Assembly: GCA_977017575.1 (NCBI GenBank) | Contig: CDRNVI010000089.1 | Location: 62,001-126,000, forward strand | Direction of reading: 5' to 3' | Length of the DNA: 64,000 nt | From: Paramoeba atlantica | Lineage: Eukaryota; Discosea | Shown here: piece after piece, positions 45,301 through 54,070 of the stretch | How positions within the stretch are numbered: position 1 is the first letter of the stretch | Layout of the letters: each line of letters opens with the position of its first letter | The notes under the pieces: generated by a model | The model's input: the letters and a program-made list of their open reading frames with translations, nothing else | Databases searched by the model: none | What the model was told of the DNA's origin: nothing | Position numbers and translations under genes: made by a program

Positions 45301-48292
45301 CAGGATAGTGCTCCGCAATCCGACGATTGCAGCGAGCCGGAAGGATAGTACGTACAAGAAACCTTTCAACCGCAGAGGCCTCATCGTCCGTCAAGCGCTG
45401 TTCTCTTCTTCGAACGTGTAACCTTTTTAACCTCATGGGGTCAACTGCCCCCACGGTTCCGAGAACACAAAGTACTTCCCTGCGAGTGAGTGTATCAACT
45501 CTTGTTTCGCCATGAAGACATTGTAACAGGACTGAGAATAAGTCTGGGAAAGCTTTATGAAAAGCTTCAGATACAAGAGAAGTGCTTCTTAGAATACCTG
45601 CGAGTGCATTCAACGCGGCGCGTCGACGTATCGAAGATGTTCGATCCTGTACGGAAGATACCACAACGTCCAAAACTTTAGAATTTCCTGTAGTTTTCTC
45701 GTCGTGGTGAAGTATGGATCTCTGAACTATTCCGCTTACTAATTCAAACAGTGTGGTACATAATTGTGATGGCCCAGAACCGGATTGTATTTTTTCAAGT
45801 ACCAGTCCCAAAAAATCTTGCTGCGGAGAACCGTGTGATTCTACAGGAATGTCATTGCATATCATTTGTAGAAGCATCCGAGCCGAGTGCTCCATATAGG
45901 CGTAATTGCGACTATGTTGTAGCTCAGCAATGAACTGTGCTTGTATTTTCTTCAATGCAGGAATGACATACGCAGGATGTACTTTGGTAAGACGACAAAT
46001 AACACTAAGACCCGCCTCGCGAACTCCCAATTTTTCGTCGTGAAGCGACATAAAAAGAGTTTCCAAAATGTCCGGTGAAGCCAAGTGGGAGTCTAATCGC
46101 GAATCCAAGCCTTTCATTACCTCGTAGCGAACACCATCGGCAATGTCTGCTACGCCAATATCAACTATTTCTCTCAAAATATCAGTATCAACCATCAGGC
46201 AACTTTGTGAGGATGTTGGCGACATGGTTGTAGTACTTGAGAGGGGGGATGTGATATCTGTACCTATGTCCAATGAGACGCTAAAGATCTTAAGAATAGT
46301 GCGAACTACGACTTCTCGTAGCTCCACGCTGGGGTCTTTGAGAAGGGGGGCTAGGTGGGTTCTCAAAAGGCCTTGTATCATGTCGTTGGATTTAGGGTTG
46401 AATGTGGCCAGAGTACGAACGGCAAGAATACGGTCTTCAAGAGATGGCTTTCCTGCGACCTTTCCTTCATCTTGCTCATAGTGTCGAGTTTTGTCCCTGT
46501 AAGGATCGAATTTGTCTGATACACCAAAGTCCCTGAAGTGGGATATGTCACTCAGTTGAGCTGTGAGTTTCAAAGTCAGAGAACTACGACCATAAATGCG
46601 AATTCGAGGACGACGTTTGCCTCTGTACGGCAAAAGCTTAGAGGACTCGGTGCTCGCAACATAGTTTTCCTTCGGAGTTTGTAACGTATGCATTATGATG
46701 GTGAGAAGCCTTTCTTGAAAGGTTGGAACAAATTCCGGAAGTGATTCTCCAAGAATACTAAGGGAGTCTGTCAAGAAACGATTTAGTCCGCCAGCAAATA
46801 AACGATCCATGAAAGCCTCGATTTGTGGTTGCAACCATGCTTTGTCACTGATTTTGGCTATTTCACCTAAGCATTTTAAGGCCTCGATCGTAACGTTGCG
46901 TTTCGTAATATGTGAATCAGGCATTGAATTTGCTGACTCTGTTGTACCCTTAGTATTTTCCGGCAATGGAAATACACAAGAGGGAGCAACTCCAGATGGA
47001 CTCCCAATGCGAGATATTTCCTTGTTTCCGTCCATACTGTCAGACGTCTCTGAAATGTCGTTCGCCTTCGACGCAATGCTAACAGAGTCTGAAGTGGAGA
47101 TCGGAATTTGTCCCGGTTTCTCTGAAATAGGATCAACTTGTTTATTTGCTTCTTCTTCTTCACTAGCAACTTTACACAAAGCGTCTAGCGTGCGCTTCAT
47201 CATGTCATTAAGATGGGGTAATACAGCTTCTCGTTTTAGATTAGAAATGAGTTCTGCAAGAGCGATAAAGGCACACGATTTTGTTGCCGGGTCGCCATTT
47301 GATGTGTAGAAATAGAGAACCTCCCGAAGTGTGCGCGTAATGTAACATGCAACGAAAAGGTCCGTCATTAGCGGAAAAAAAGGTATCATGCGAATCAACG
47401 TCAAACGACAACATAAGTCAGTATGAAGACGTTTTTGAAGAACGAAATCCATTACAGTCATAGCATAATCAGGATTTCGTGTGTTTCGAGCAATGCAAAT
47501 TAGCATCAGGAGAGACCCGTGCCAAAATCTAATCGGACATTTTTTTGAAAGATACATCTCACACTGTGTTACACTGCGGGATAACGCCTGTTGGGGAACA
47601 ATTGCTGCGTGAACAAGTCGATCTAATGCTTCTCCAGCGTATTCACGCGTTCTTTGACATGGATGACAAAGTGAAATCCATATACTCTGTAACAAAGGTT
47701 CAGTTGAAATCGAAGGTCGTAGCATTTCCGGTACTTCTGCGGCAAGCATGCCAATTATTCGACAGGAGGTATAAAGATAGTGATCAGTGTCTGCTACAGC
47801 CATCCATTCAAGACATTGCATAGCCTCAGAAGAAACAATCTCGATTGCCAAAGAGCCTCCGTCTCTCACAAGTGCATGTAAACCTGAGATTGCAGCATCA
47901 ACGGTGACTTCATTATTGGCAACTTGAAGCGCAGCAGCCAGTAAGTTAGAAAACCGAGCTCTTTTCGTTCGATGCTCCATATATGGTACATCAATCAAAG
48001 CCTCCATTACCTGAATCCCGGCCAATGAATTGGCACTGAATGTATAGTTCAGTTCTTGATTAATACGTTCTATGTGTTCGCGCCCTAATTGTGCCAAGTA
48101 GGCTTGAATATGATCCTTGATAGCAGCAACACATTCAAAAGTTTCTTCAGGTGCGTAGGGGTGATATATATTTGCTTGCTCGCGAAGACTCGAAAAAAGT
48201 TCAGATATGAGAAAAACGTTGGTTCCTGCAGACGCCTTAACCAAAAAGTGGTCCTCTGACAAGAGATAGCTCCCTTTATCAGTAGAAATCAT
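38468..48292 (-). CDS. TOR: Target of rapamycin (TOR) kinase with a PDZ-like insert
   Basis: The 3274-residue PIKK has HEAT repeats over the first half, a FAT region (about 1650-2270), an FRB domain (about 2283-2397, opening ELIRVAISSWDRW) and a kinase domain (about 2435-2760). The kinase has SKQRPRRVTLRG, FLLKGHEDLRMDERVMQLF, the catalytic GLGDRHLNNIMI and HIDFGDCFE. The protein ends in FATC, with VQRLIEEATSVDNLCVAYVG then WCPFW. The family is usually about 2500 residues. The excess comes from a PDZ-like module at about 1556-1627 and an insert of about 450 residues between kinase and FATC, proline-rich then glycine-rich. FRB residues equivalent to human Ser2035, Phe2039, Tyr2105 and Phe2108 read Ala, Arg, Arg and His. 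A TOR paralogue with a PDZ domain is known in trypanosomes. Confidence 0.97.
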   Translation of the reverse strand: MISTDKGSYLLSEDHFLVKASAGTNVFLISELFSSLREQANIYHPYAPEETFECVAAIKDHIQAYLAQLGREHIERINQELNYTFSANSLAGIQVMEALIDVPYMEHRTKRARFSNLLAAALQVANNEVTVDAAISGLHALVRDGGSLAIEIVSSEAMQCLEWMAVADTDHYLYTSCRIIGMLAAEVPEMLRPSISTEPLLQSIWISLCHPCQRTREYAGEALDRLVHAAIVPQQALSRSVTQCEMYLSKKCPIRFWHGSLLMLICIARNTRNPDYAMTVMDFVLQKRLHTDLCCRLTLIRMIPFFPLMTDLFVACYITRTLREVLYFYTSNGDPATKSCAFIALAELISNLKREAVLPHLNDMMKRTLDALCKVASEEEEANKQVDPISEKPGQIPISTSDSVSIASKANDISETSDSMDGNKEISRIGSPSGVAPSCVFPLPENTKGTTESANSMPDSHITKRNVTIEALKCLGEIAKISDKAWLQPQIEAFMDRLFAGGLNRFLTDSLSILGESLPEFVPTFQERLLTIIMHTLQTPKENYVASTESSKLLPYRGKRRPRIRIYGRSSLTLKLTAQLSDISHFRDFGVSDKFDPYRDKTRHYEQDEGKVAGKPSLEDRILAVRTLATFNPKSNDMIQGLLRTHLAPLLKDPSVELREVVVRTILKIFSVSLDIGTDITSPLSSTTTMSPTSSQSCLMVDTDILREIVDIGVADIADGVRYEVMKGLDSRLDSHLASPDILETLFMSLHDEKLGVREAGLSVICRLTKVHPAYVIPALKKIQAQFIAELQHSRNYAYMEHSARMLLQMICNDIPVESHGSPQQDFLGLVLEKIQSGSGPSQLCTTLFELVSGIVQRSILHHDEKTTGNSKVLDVVVSSVQDRTSSIRRRAALNALAGILRSTSLVSEAFHKAFPDLFSVLLQCLHGETRVDTLTRREVLCVLGTVGAVDPMRLKRLHVRRREQRLTDDEASAVERFLVRTILPARCNRRIAEHYPAVLLSALVKILSSRSIVSASAMQTMSSLLTTLKPTQLVPHLELLLPIGLQLLSDANRRVFHADVLSHMLSLLHIDQQKADASDGCRHALVVLEALSTYCETCDTNSANTTSCRILVNVVKILSEIARSFSTVIRPGIESWIFNFMVQRMIEDRTEKREICMLVIQGFESFISALDKDIYYLVPLILQYIKPASHTPTGIALNMHCLNFLSVAAKQTNFKEISTRTVHHLLRLLEHTPSRTVEHKTTEVLCEILKALGKFGSKFLPLIQMYSEAKGVTDSNFQQLIQHFSGVQNIRTDKEAPATSPTSRSAEIPFTGAVTSSTGSSDQTILILRMTPRREVTQNEITSTLAKALGTPASDIELVHLQRTVPYLGHMYAHIRFIGSNALRLQNLLFQKTEENCLPASLHIESVKQKQTELVPEEGLSALMSFFSGSVPIDRSTSEWMQWFDSLSLEMLRHSTDSGMRCISSLANEYSPLIRDLFPYVFHNVFRSLREDIQSNIMHYLTRMVLVCEKEVCALLISLVEFLMPYRVPKPSVEFFYGKLETRRVQRGNLFDKFGIGYGEGTDPKPADTVYNDHVVVTRIAENSPGANAKVPVGSILIEIDGIPVQRVSEIHSLLDGRLEIMLTIQPPPRARYVHIMRPFFDLDVLIQVSLDANNYARALLFCETQYIETPVEKHVHDFRMVSRLTSLYQQLHLPEGASGLLEQLLRDTQQTRSETSRNLKHGDNEVEYLIEKFACETGRGEALETLQQYSRAIETYRTRLSESDAKGMLPDHSQVLGLCRCYRIDGYWPELVNVVKDYWSICTTSQRTDLALESAAAAWYMEDWNFLDSCQQVLPEKQSDFYKTVLHIRSGDYESAQKCVNQGRSRLDCALSGSLKDTYDMGYEHLMNLQNLCELEEVISYAQNLDWRDQLQSGWQKRISSAAPVPKQLLVNLSLHALVRPVHEDIPTWISFIDIARQKNRPRMAECALARLLSEVPTPNTSPLQLKFDPASCDVSIAMTYFKHLKNIGELPSAFEKLSLFVSTFSQRTDIDSSAKAICHLTLGEWKQRLEDITSPSGGIVSDFVMENLKIAKDFDDQNFRAWHSWAMANLHTALSSSPWGESSPTGFGETQLAYLVSALKGFFRSVQLSTSQASSAKGVQNQDIKLPVTGDSEDDTSALVRDTDLQDLLRILFIWFNFGHYTAVYAEMDQGLKLVRLDAWLKVLPQLISRIDIIRSDVRQQLHQLLSRLGEAHPQAMIYPLQLCANSSEAASRSKAACALLDSIRRKNVSLVEDVAILSEELIRVAISSWDRWLNAIETIAKQRRGDASTDLDLYMEHIGPLYSVLDNPKTKDERLFQKTLGPLIRRAWRCINDLHEIEIPEGEQPVTEASLPATEAGRFAEAWTLLRQVHQRLTERVQSLPKVVPLEDYSSVLAERTFTLPIPGTYNPHGPTLLFSGFHRDLRIIPSKQRPRRVTLRGVNGYEYKFLLKGHEDLRMDERVMQLFTLLNSFFAVSPQLPAGLSISTYSVMPLSENVGLIQWIENTETVYQMITSYRQGSGTSLMLEVNLLTQLGDLKHINDFSDLPFAKKRDYLQHVLDNTPTSDLRLLFWERNDTSENWIEYRTNYIRTMAMMSMVGYVLGLGDRHLNNIMIHSSGNVVHIDFGDCFEVAMAREKFPEKVPFRLTRMLVGAMEACGLDGTFKHICERVMTALRKHKDSVTSLLETFAHDPLLSWRLDTLYESSTTVDAAREAAKKTVEVLEFDDDPSGPPATKTPGAATIDEASLLNAVEKFSLMPTDELISRSYREKEFKHHAKKLLMPKEKALTKNSENEHSSVKLENLDATDMVRLHQYCLQHWDTLGATSPRAVGLQDTVDKMEALSLSSHLETSTSSEHTGTQSRDPETRFKVTNTKSLSEKPSSRSGSRLTSPTARFTADDLSENKCNSTLHFEEENPLETNAVTNDPTDGPEPSLEDEEPNFMETSEHSPVPICSTGPSRSRILLSEKPTDPHAPPHHSSPEADTPPPPAPPHPSLPSLLNRIHDLLTQTLTSFHPAFLSAVRVFKAACRLYPHDPLLFLKGVGEQPESFMALLRVTYGMSGKNKTARRVLRRVRDKLHGTDFHAPWPPRGGAEAPGCVPQQTESPRSGSPGVFDGRGVLHPMMSYCERPGPIFLGTSYVESTHTMLGGGGGGVGIGMPTWGYGGMGMGLGGRGWLGGGEEEGGNKGNRGGGGMRVEGDGGSGSPGGENMGGLLTSSNSFRGLEVGQQVQRLIEEATSVDNLCVAYVGWCPFW

Positions 48293-48817
48293 GAATTACT
48301 TTCTAAAACTCTCTTTTACGAATGCAAGTTATCTAGATTACATGTAAACGTATAACTGTATGTATTATGTGTACATACATACTGTATATACATACTGTAT
48401 GTGTGCATACATACTGTATGCACGAGTAGCGTCCCCAAAATTTCATAGAAGAAACTGAAAATGTCCACGACAAACACCGATATACATGTATTTTGAACGA
48501 CACTTTTCTTCTGAAGAGTACAGAAGAACACAAAAAGGATAAAAAAGGGACAAGAATATGTAAACAAAATGTTTATAAATAGAATTACAGAAAACAGAAT
48601 CTACATAATCAAATATTCTTGAATAAATGACTATCAAATCTCTACGCACATGTAAAGGTAGACGGATAAAAACAGAGATCGAAAATACGTGTAGATCATA
48701 ACATGGCATGTGCAATACAGATAATTACAAAACCCTAATTTGCATGTATTTCGATTTAAACTATATTCTGATAGCAGAAAAAATCCGAACAGTTTATCTT
48801 CGCACAGAACAAAGCCC
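48293..48817. other. Spacer with ACATACTGTAT repeats
   Basis: Four near-copies of ACATACTGTAT/GCATACATACTGTAT lie at 48374-48423, forming a small minisatellite with dyad symmetry. The rest of this 525-nt spacer is AT-rich with no recognised gene. Confidence 0.6.
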
Positions 48818-50557
48818 CTAGGAACCAAAAATTTCGTCCTTCTCATTCAATGCGTTCACGAGGTGTTGATCTACTATATTAAAAGAAGCGTAATTTTCTA
48901 TCCATTTTAAACATTGTGCTTCTGGGACGTCCTGAGCCTCGCGACATTTTTGATTCGAAGAAAATGGAGGGGCACTGAACCATGGGAGTTGGCCACGTTG
49001 CCAGTCATACAATACTATACGTGCCGCAGCTTCCGTATCGGGAAGACCACCGGGAAGAAGCTTCCCTCTGACATTCGCCACACAAGTAAGAAAGAAGTCT
49101 GCATTACTTCCCCATTTACCTTCACAGAAAGAGTCGAGCTTGTATCGAGAACGTAGGTCGGTATGTTTTACTATTTTCAGAACAGTATCAATCATACTTG
49201 TTTTGCAAACGCCGGCGAGCCGTTCCACTCGTACAACACCCTTTAAAACGCTTTGAACCTCGCTGTTTGACTCCTTGTCATAAACTACCCCCGGACAATC
49301 AATAAGATAAATGCTCCGAGTAAGCATGACATATTGCCATACTTTTGTCTCTCCAGGAATGGGTGCCACCTTACATACCTTTTTTCTTCGCAATGTATTT
49401 ATGAGAGAACTTTTACCGACATTAGGATATCCAAGAATTCCTACGCTTATAGGATTACGGGAACGATTAGTTTTATGGCTTCTAGACGCTTTATTGCCCG
49501 TTGCGTTGTTAATAGCTTTAGAGCCATGAGTCACATTATGCAATCGAGAAAATTGACGTAAGAGGTTAATTAGATTTCCTTTTCCAAAGGGATGAGTCGG
49601 TGAGCTGTGCAACGCAAGTGTTGGGTACTCTTTAGATAAAATTTGAAGCCACCGTGCAACAGCCCATGAAGGAACCAAGTCGCATTTATTAAGAATCAAA
49701 ACGAGATGCTTATGCACTTTCTCCCGACGAAGATAGGATTCTAAAAAAGGTGAGCGAGTGCCCATTGGATCTCGAGCATCAAGGACATAGAGTATAACGT
49801 CGGAGCTGTCAATAACTTTATGAGTTTCACCCCAACACCGACTGCTTTGACCTTTCTCAAAAACTCGCAGGGAAGATGTGTTCTGACCATGTTCAACGTT
49901 CCCAAATAAATGAGCGCTTACGTGATTCATATTTTCATCATTTGTACCAATTGCATGTACGGATGATTCGTTATAGGAAGTCATACGAGTTTGAGCCTCG
50001 TCGCGGAACTGTTCTATGCTAACTGATGAAAGGCTTACCCTTTTTCGACGGGACTTAGTACCAAACGTGTCAACGAAGCGCATAGGCGTTTTACTTTGCA
50101 AGGAAGATCCAGCTGCTGCCGCATTCTGAGTTGCCGTACTTGTTTTTTCAAATTTTGTAGCATTTTTCATCTTGCCTGTTTGTTCCTTTTGAAGCAAACT
50201 TAAAGGAAGCTTGCTATGACGAAGAACGATAGAGTATGGATCACTTTGCCTCTCGTGCATCTCTCCTCGTGCGGCTTGTAGTGCATGCGAACCTATAACA
50301 CGAGTGTTTCCAAACCAGCGACGGTCTGGTGCTATTCGTGCCACGCTTTGTGGCACACGTTCAGATGCAAATAAGACACTACCCGTTAAAATTCGTCCCG
50401 TTTGACTGTCTCTCGTAATTTTAGATTTGTACATTTTTAGCACACGGACTTTTCTTTGGGAACGCAGATCCGTGCGGCCGACAATGTGTACTGCAGTGCG
50501 GTTCGGATCCGTAGACGGACCAAGACGATTGCCAGCTTTTTTTCCCGGCTTTCCCAT
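48818..50557 (-). CDS. GNL2: Nucleolar GTPase GNL2/NOG2 (Nug2)
   Basis: The 579-residue protein is a circularly permuted GTPase. The N-terminal NGP1NT region is present (NPNRTAVHIVGR-like DPNRTAVHIVGRTDLRSQ, RDSQTGRILTGSVLFAS and PDRRWFGNTRVI). G motifs appear in permuted order: VLYVLDARDPMGTRS, G4 LNKCDLVP (about 288), then G1 GYPNVGKSSLINTL (about 376), G2 PGETKVW and G3 LIDCPGVV (about 420). Family role: late nucleolar and nuclear maturation of the 60S subunit. The start MGKPGKKAGNRLG is basic, as expected. The C terminus is shorter than in animal GNL2. Confidence 0.94.
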   Translation of the reverse strand: MGKPGKKAGNRLGPSTDPNRTAVHIVGRTDLRSQRKVRVLKMYKSKITRDSQTGRILTGSVLFASERVPQSVARIAPDRRWFGNTRVIGSHALQAARGEMHERQSDPYSIVLRHSKLPLSLLQKEQTGKMKNATKFEKTSTATQNAAAAGSSLQSKTPMRFVDTFGTKSRRKRVSLSSVSIEQFRDEAQTRMTSYNESSVHAIGTNDENMNHVSAHLFGNVEHGQNTSSLRVFEKGQSSRCWGETHKVIDSSDVILYVLDARDPMGTRSPFLESYLRREKVHKHLVLILNKCDLVPSWAVARWLQILSKEYPTLALHSSPTHPFGKGNLINLLRQFSRLHNVTHGSKAINNATGNKASRSHKTNRSRNPISVGILGYPNVGKSSLINTLRRKKVCKVAPIPGETKVWQYVMLTRSIYLIDCPGVVYDKESNSEVQSVLKGVVRVERLAGVCKTSMIDTVLKIVKHTDLRSRYKLDSFCEGKWGSNADFFLTCVANVRGKLLPGGLPDTEAAARIVLYDWQRGQLPWFSAPPFSSNQKCREAQDVPEAQCLKWIENYASFNIVDQHLVNALNEKDEIFGS

Positions 50558-50690
50558 ATTAATAGTTAGAAAAAAAATTCACTAAGTAAGCGTAAAATTA
50601 AGGAACCTAATAGCCAATTAACCTAATAGCTAGGGACACGAATAGTCGCCCCCTTACATTTTGCATGAATAGCTTTATAATAAAATACTA

Positions 50691-50988
50691 CCGTATACCC
50701 CCCAGTAAGAGAATGGGTTTTGGGTCAAAATGGCCAAATCTCTCTTACTGGGGATTTTTTCTCTTTTCTCCCAACTTTTTTGACAAGTTTTCCTATTTTT
50801 TCCTCTGAAAACGTGTTAAAACGCTTATTAGGGTTACCCCCGAGGCCCCCGACATGCGGACACTGACCCTGTACGCCCTATACGCATCCTGTGGGGCTCC
50901 CAAGCCAGATCTCTCTTACTTGGGGTCAGCCCAAAAAGGGCCAAATCTCTCTTACTGGGGGGGGGGTACCTTACTGGGGGGTATACGG
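50691..50988. mobile_element. 298-bp MITE with CCGTATACCCCCCAG ends and TA duplication
   Basis: The ends are perfect inverted copies of a 19-bp sequence, CCGTATACCCCCCAGTAAG, each flanked by TA (50689-50690 and 50989-50990). The motif TCTCTTACTGGGG recurs at about 50740, 50912 (TCTCTTACTTGGGG) and 50946, all facing the right end, and pairs with the left end to make nested hairpins. No coding capacity is seen. The TA duplication suggests the Tc1/mariner superfamily. GTATACGGTA-like words also occur near 58.19 and 62.82 kb. Confidence 0.7.
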
Positions 50989-51051
50989 TAAGAGGACTAC
51001 GTTTAACACTGGTCTTGCCAAGTAAGGGGGTGCGTAAAAAACAGCGTTGTC

Positions 51052-51387
51052 TTAAATATTAATGCCCAATATGTTTTGAATACATTTGGCGAGGTCGCCA
51101 TCATTTTCACGTAGAATTTGTTCTGCTTCCTTGCGGGTTATGCCCAATTCAGAGCTGAGTTCTTTTACGATGTGATCTTTTCCTGTAAGATCAACCTTAG
51201 ATAAGCGTTTCTGTCGAAAATTTTCCATTTCCCTTTTCTTTTGGTTTAGGTCGTGAAATTTACGCACAGCTGATGCGACATCTGAGATATCCACATCCGC
51301 GTGAGAAACAATATTTGCACCGACAAAATTGGAGTTTAAGCGATCAAGATCAGTATCAACCATGGTGCCGTGAGAACTCTTTGTCAT
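51052..51387 (-). CDS. HYPK: HYPK-like protein (NatA regulator, UBA-type C terminus)
   Basis: This 111-residue protein matches HYPK in plan. It has a disordered start, a helix (VASAVRKFHDLNQKKREMENFRQ) and a C-terminal UBA-like domain of about 45 residues: KVDLTGKDHIVKELSSELGI followed by TRKEAEQILRENDGDLAKCI. HYPK binds the NatA N-terminal acetyltransferase and the ribosome. The alpha-NAC UBA is similar, but no NAC domain is present, so HYPK is preferred. Both the first ATG and that at residue 9 are possible. Confidence 0.8.
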   Translation of the reverse strand: MTKSSHGTMVDTDLDRLNSNFVGANIVSHADVDISDVASAVRKFHDLNQKKREMENFRQKRLSKVDLTGKDHIVKELSSELGITRKEAEQILRENDGDLAKCIQNILGINI

Positions 51388-51949
51388 TGGATCTGAAGGA
51401 GATAACGATAATGAAGTTCTATTATAAGTGGTTTAAAAGACATTTGTTTTTAATTTTTACTAAACCACTGTTCGGGTTAATATTCCTGGTAGGAATACTA
51501 AGAGGGTACATGAATATTACGAGGTATAAAAAGAGGACCATTTTTTTGGAGTGATGAAAAGAAGTGGCATCGAGTTGACGTTCAAGTAATACTTACAAAA
51601 GAAATGGGGGTACATGGTGTACAGCGAAACACTTTGAAAATATTTGCAGGAAACGTTGGAAGAAGGGGAGTTGTCGAAAACGTTTATCATTGCTATACCC
51701 CTACATGTCTTGCAAAAAAAGAATGGAAAGCAGAAATTCTCTTTTTGAGTAAAACTGTGTCAAGGTGATCCAATGAGCTCAATTGCTTCGCAATGCGAAG
51801 TTGACTGGAAAACTGCTTTTATGTAGAAACTGGAGCTCTTAGATGCAGTTTATCGGTACATGAAGTATCGGAACTCCCGCGTATTACTCGCGTTGTCAGG
51901 TTGACGAGGCTTATTGAAATAGAGAAGCCCAATAGTAGGATAAAATTAT
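51388..51949. other. Spacer with a repeat-end fragment
   Basis: AACCACTGTTCGGGTTAATA at 51464-51483 resembles the ends of the inverted-repeat elements at 30.17 and 56.24 kb, and is followed by a small dyad (TATTCCTGGTAGGAATA). No partner end was found nearby. An open stretch at 51547-51768 reads WSDEKKW, faintly like the Tc1/IS630 second-aspartate region, but has no ATG and no further match. Otherwise nothing is seen. Confidence 0.4.
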
Positions 51950-54070
51950 TTAAGAATGTCGTGTAGTATTATGTTTCTCTCTTTTGAAGTACAACTTTTC
52001 GGCTTGCAACTGAAAAATGTTGCGCTTGAAGTCTCTTTTAAATGTCTTTAAACCCTTCCGTTTTCTTCGCTTACCCAAGTCTAATGCTGCGTCCCACTCC
52101 GGATCAGAAGACTCTTTACCTATTCGCTCTTGTGGAGGCAACGAGTAGAGATTTTGCGTCTGTGCGTTCAAATTTTCATTATTAGATATCGTTTGATCCT
52201 GATAATTTAACCGAGAAAGAAGGATGTTACGATGTGTTTCCGCAAGCATTTTAAAGGGAACAGATTTCGTTTTTTTGGCATGAGTGGAATCAATATTTCC
52301 CCCCTTAGAATTCATGTTGCCTGGTTTTAGGTTTTCTAAAACGTGCTCACCGGTACATACTTTACTTGGAGAAGCAAACGCAAAGGCCGATGAATCATCT
52401 ATTTCAGATTCTATTGATTTACGTATATGCGAACCAGAAGGATGCGCATTATTTTCTGTTTTTAAATCTGGGCAAGTTATTCTACTACCCCTCGCAGAAC
52501 TTTTATCAAGTGTCTTACGAAACAGTTCACCACATTCTGTGTGATGAGAAGAATGCTTTAATAGGAATTCCTGACCAGTTTGACTAATGGTTTTGGAAGC
52601 AGATGTGCTAGAACAAATATAAGGGGGGTCTTGAATGTAAAACAATATGTATGCCGGACTCTTTAGAACTTCATTTGAAGAAACAACTCTTACTGAGCTA
52701 TCATTGCAACAGTACCATAAAGCCTGACGAGAGTCTCCTCGACAATAGCTATAGTAGTGTCCGCAGGTCATCCCATGCCCTTGATGTACATTCACCGCGA
52801 ACAGCGTATACTTGACATTATGTATCAATTTTTGATCTGTTTTGCTAGGCATGCGACTCTTCTCTTCTGGGAAAGAAAAAACGTAACTATTACGCTGTGA
52901 TGAAGGCACCATTTCGAATAGGTCAGGAAAAGATATCGATCGATTAATTTTTCCACGCCCGCTGAATCGCTTGAAGTGTAGAATAAGAATCCGTGGAGGA
53001 AAAACAAATGAAAACTGTCGTGTGGCGGAAACCATATTGCCTTTAACTGTTTTGTAAACATTGTGACCCAGAAATTCCTCTCGAGTATAATGTGTGAGGC
53101 ATTCTTGCAAAGTGTGACCCACTACTTCAAGACTTAGCACAGTACTTGACTCATATGTGTCGGAAACACCATCACGAAATCTCACACGACTTTGCATCCA
53201 TCCGCCGAATAGTCGACGCACTACAGTGGTCTGTAAAGATCCGCTGTCAAGTGTTTTAGATCCCACTTGTTCCTTTTCCAGTCCTTGCAAAAGTCCAAGT
53301 AGATATTCGTGACTATCTTCTTGATTACCCAAGTGCATTGTTCGACAAACGGAGCGCAAGTGACGAACAAAAGCCGATGGGGGAAGGCTGCCTTTATTTG
53401 ACTCAGTCAACTGCTTCGTAAGGATACATAATTCTCTACTGACGCTGAACGATTGAAATGCCTTGTCAGCGGAATTGACGCTAATTTTTGCTTTAGTTTT
53501 GTCTGCCCACCACTGTAGACTGCGCCGAAAAGGATAAAGATGGACCAAGCATTGCAGTATACTATTGAGAAAACATGTGTTGCCCTGATTTTGTAGACCT
53601 GTTTGCCAGATAATATTCGAATCAGAACCTTGTCGCAACATCCAATCCTCAACAATATTGATTGGTACAAGCTCGAATTTCGGAGTCGGAATCTGTTCTA
53701 CGATTCGCTTTAAAATCGGGCTATGAATAGAGTTTTCTTCATGAAAAGTAAAATCAGCCGCCCGTCTATCTTTCGCGTCAGGATCGATGCTTGTGCCAAT
53801 GTCCTCAGGTAGACACAGATCAGAATCAACGGAGTGTGTTCTTTTCTTATCTTCAGCATCGAGACTCGTATCGTTCGGGTGCATTTCTGTACCAAGGCCC
53901 AACTGCTTTGGAAGATTGAAGCGTGTGCCAATAGGTAGTAAATTGTTTAGACAGGGAAAAGAAGCAATAAGATCCTTATTTTGCTCTTCCTCACCGATAA
54001 TTCCGGACCGAAACTGTATTGGCTCGTCGACGAGCAGACTGTAGCACAGCGCAACTTGAGAATTTTCCAT
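51950..54070 (-). CDS. Ubiquitin-specific protease, USP36/42-like
   Basis: The 706-residue protein is a cysteine deubiquitinase. The Cys box GLQNQGNTCFLNSILQCL places the nucleophile near residue 162. The His box is HGMTCGHYYSYCRG (about 438), followed by WYCCNDSSVRVVSSNEVL with the third catalytic residue and AYILFYIQ closing the fold. QEDSHEYLLGLLQGLE and LFGGWMQSRVRF fit the USP36/USP42 and plant UBP23 branch. The canonical CxxC zinc pairs in the fingers are not evident. The N-terminal 150 residues and the basic C-terminal tail (KRRKRKGLKTFKRDFKR) are unrecognised; the tail would suit nucleolar targeting as in USP36. Confidence 0.92.
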   Translation of the reverse strand: MENSQVALCYSLLVDEPIQFRSGIIGEEEQNKDLIASFPCLNNLLPIGTRFNLPKQLGLGTEMHPNDTSLDAEDKKRTHSVDSDLCLPEDIGTSIDPDAKDRRAADFTFHEENSIHSPILKRIVEQIPTPKFELVPINIVEDWMLRQGSDSNIIWQTGLQNQGNTCFLNSILQCLVHLYPFRRSLQWWADKTKAKISVNSADKAFQSFSVSRELCILTKQLTESNKGSLPPSAFVRHLRSVCRTMHLGNQEDSHEYLLGLLQGLEKEQVGSKTLDSGSLQTTVVRRLFGGWMQSRVRFRDGVSDTYESSTVLSLEVVGHTLQECLTHYTREEFLGHNVYKTVKGNMVSATRQFSFVFPPRILILHFKRFSGRGKINRSISFPDLFEMVPSSQRNSYVFSFPEEKSRMPSKTDQKLIHNVKYTLFAVNVHQGHGMTCGHYYSYCRGDSRQALWYCCNDSSVRVVSSNEVLKSPAYILFYIQDPPYICSSTSASKTISQTGQEFLLKHSSHHTECGELFRKTLDKSSARGSRITCPDLKTENNAHPSGSHIRKSIESEIDDSSAFAFASPSKVCTGEHVLENLKPGNMNSKGGNIDSTHAKKTKSVPFKMLAETHRNILLSRLNYQDQTISNNENLNAQTQNLYSLPPQERIGKESSDPEWDAALDLGKRRKRKGLKTFKRDFKRNIFQLQAEKLYFKREKHNTTRHS

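Noticed and set aside
51547-51768. Possible Tc1/IS630 transposase piece (WSDEKKW)
   Set aside because: Only one short motif, no ATG and no second catalytic block; left as a note in the spacer.
129-54070. Bacterial operon interpretation of the one-way gene array
   Set aside because: The gene content (TOR, BET, NEDD8 E1, mitochondrial proteins) is eukaryotic and spacers of 100-600 nt without ribosome-binding sites separate the genes.
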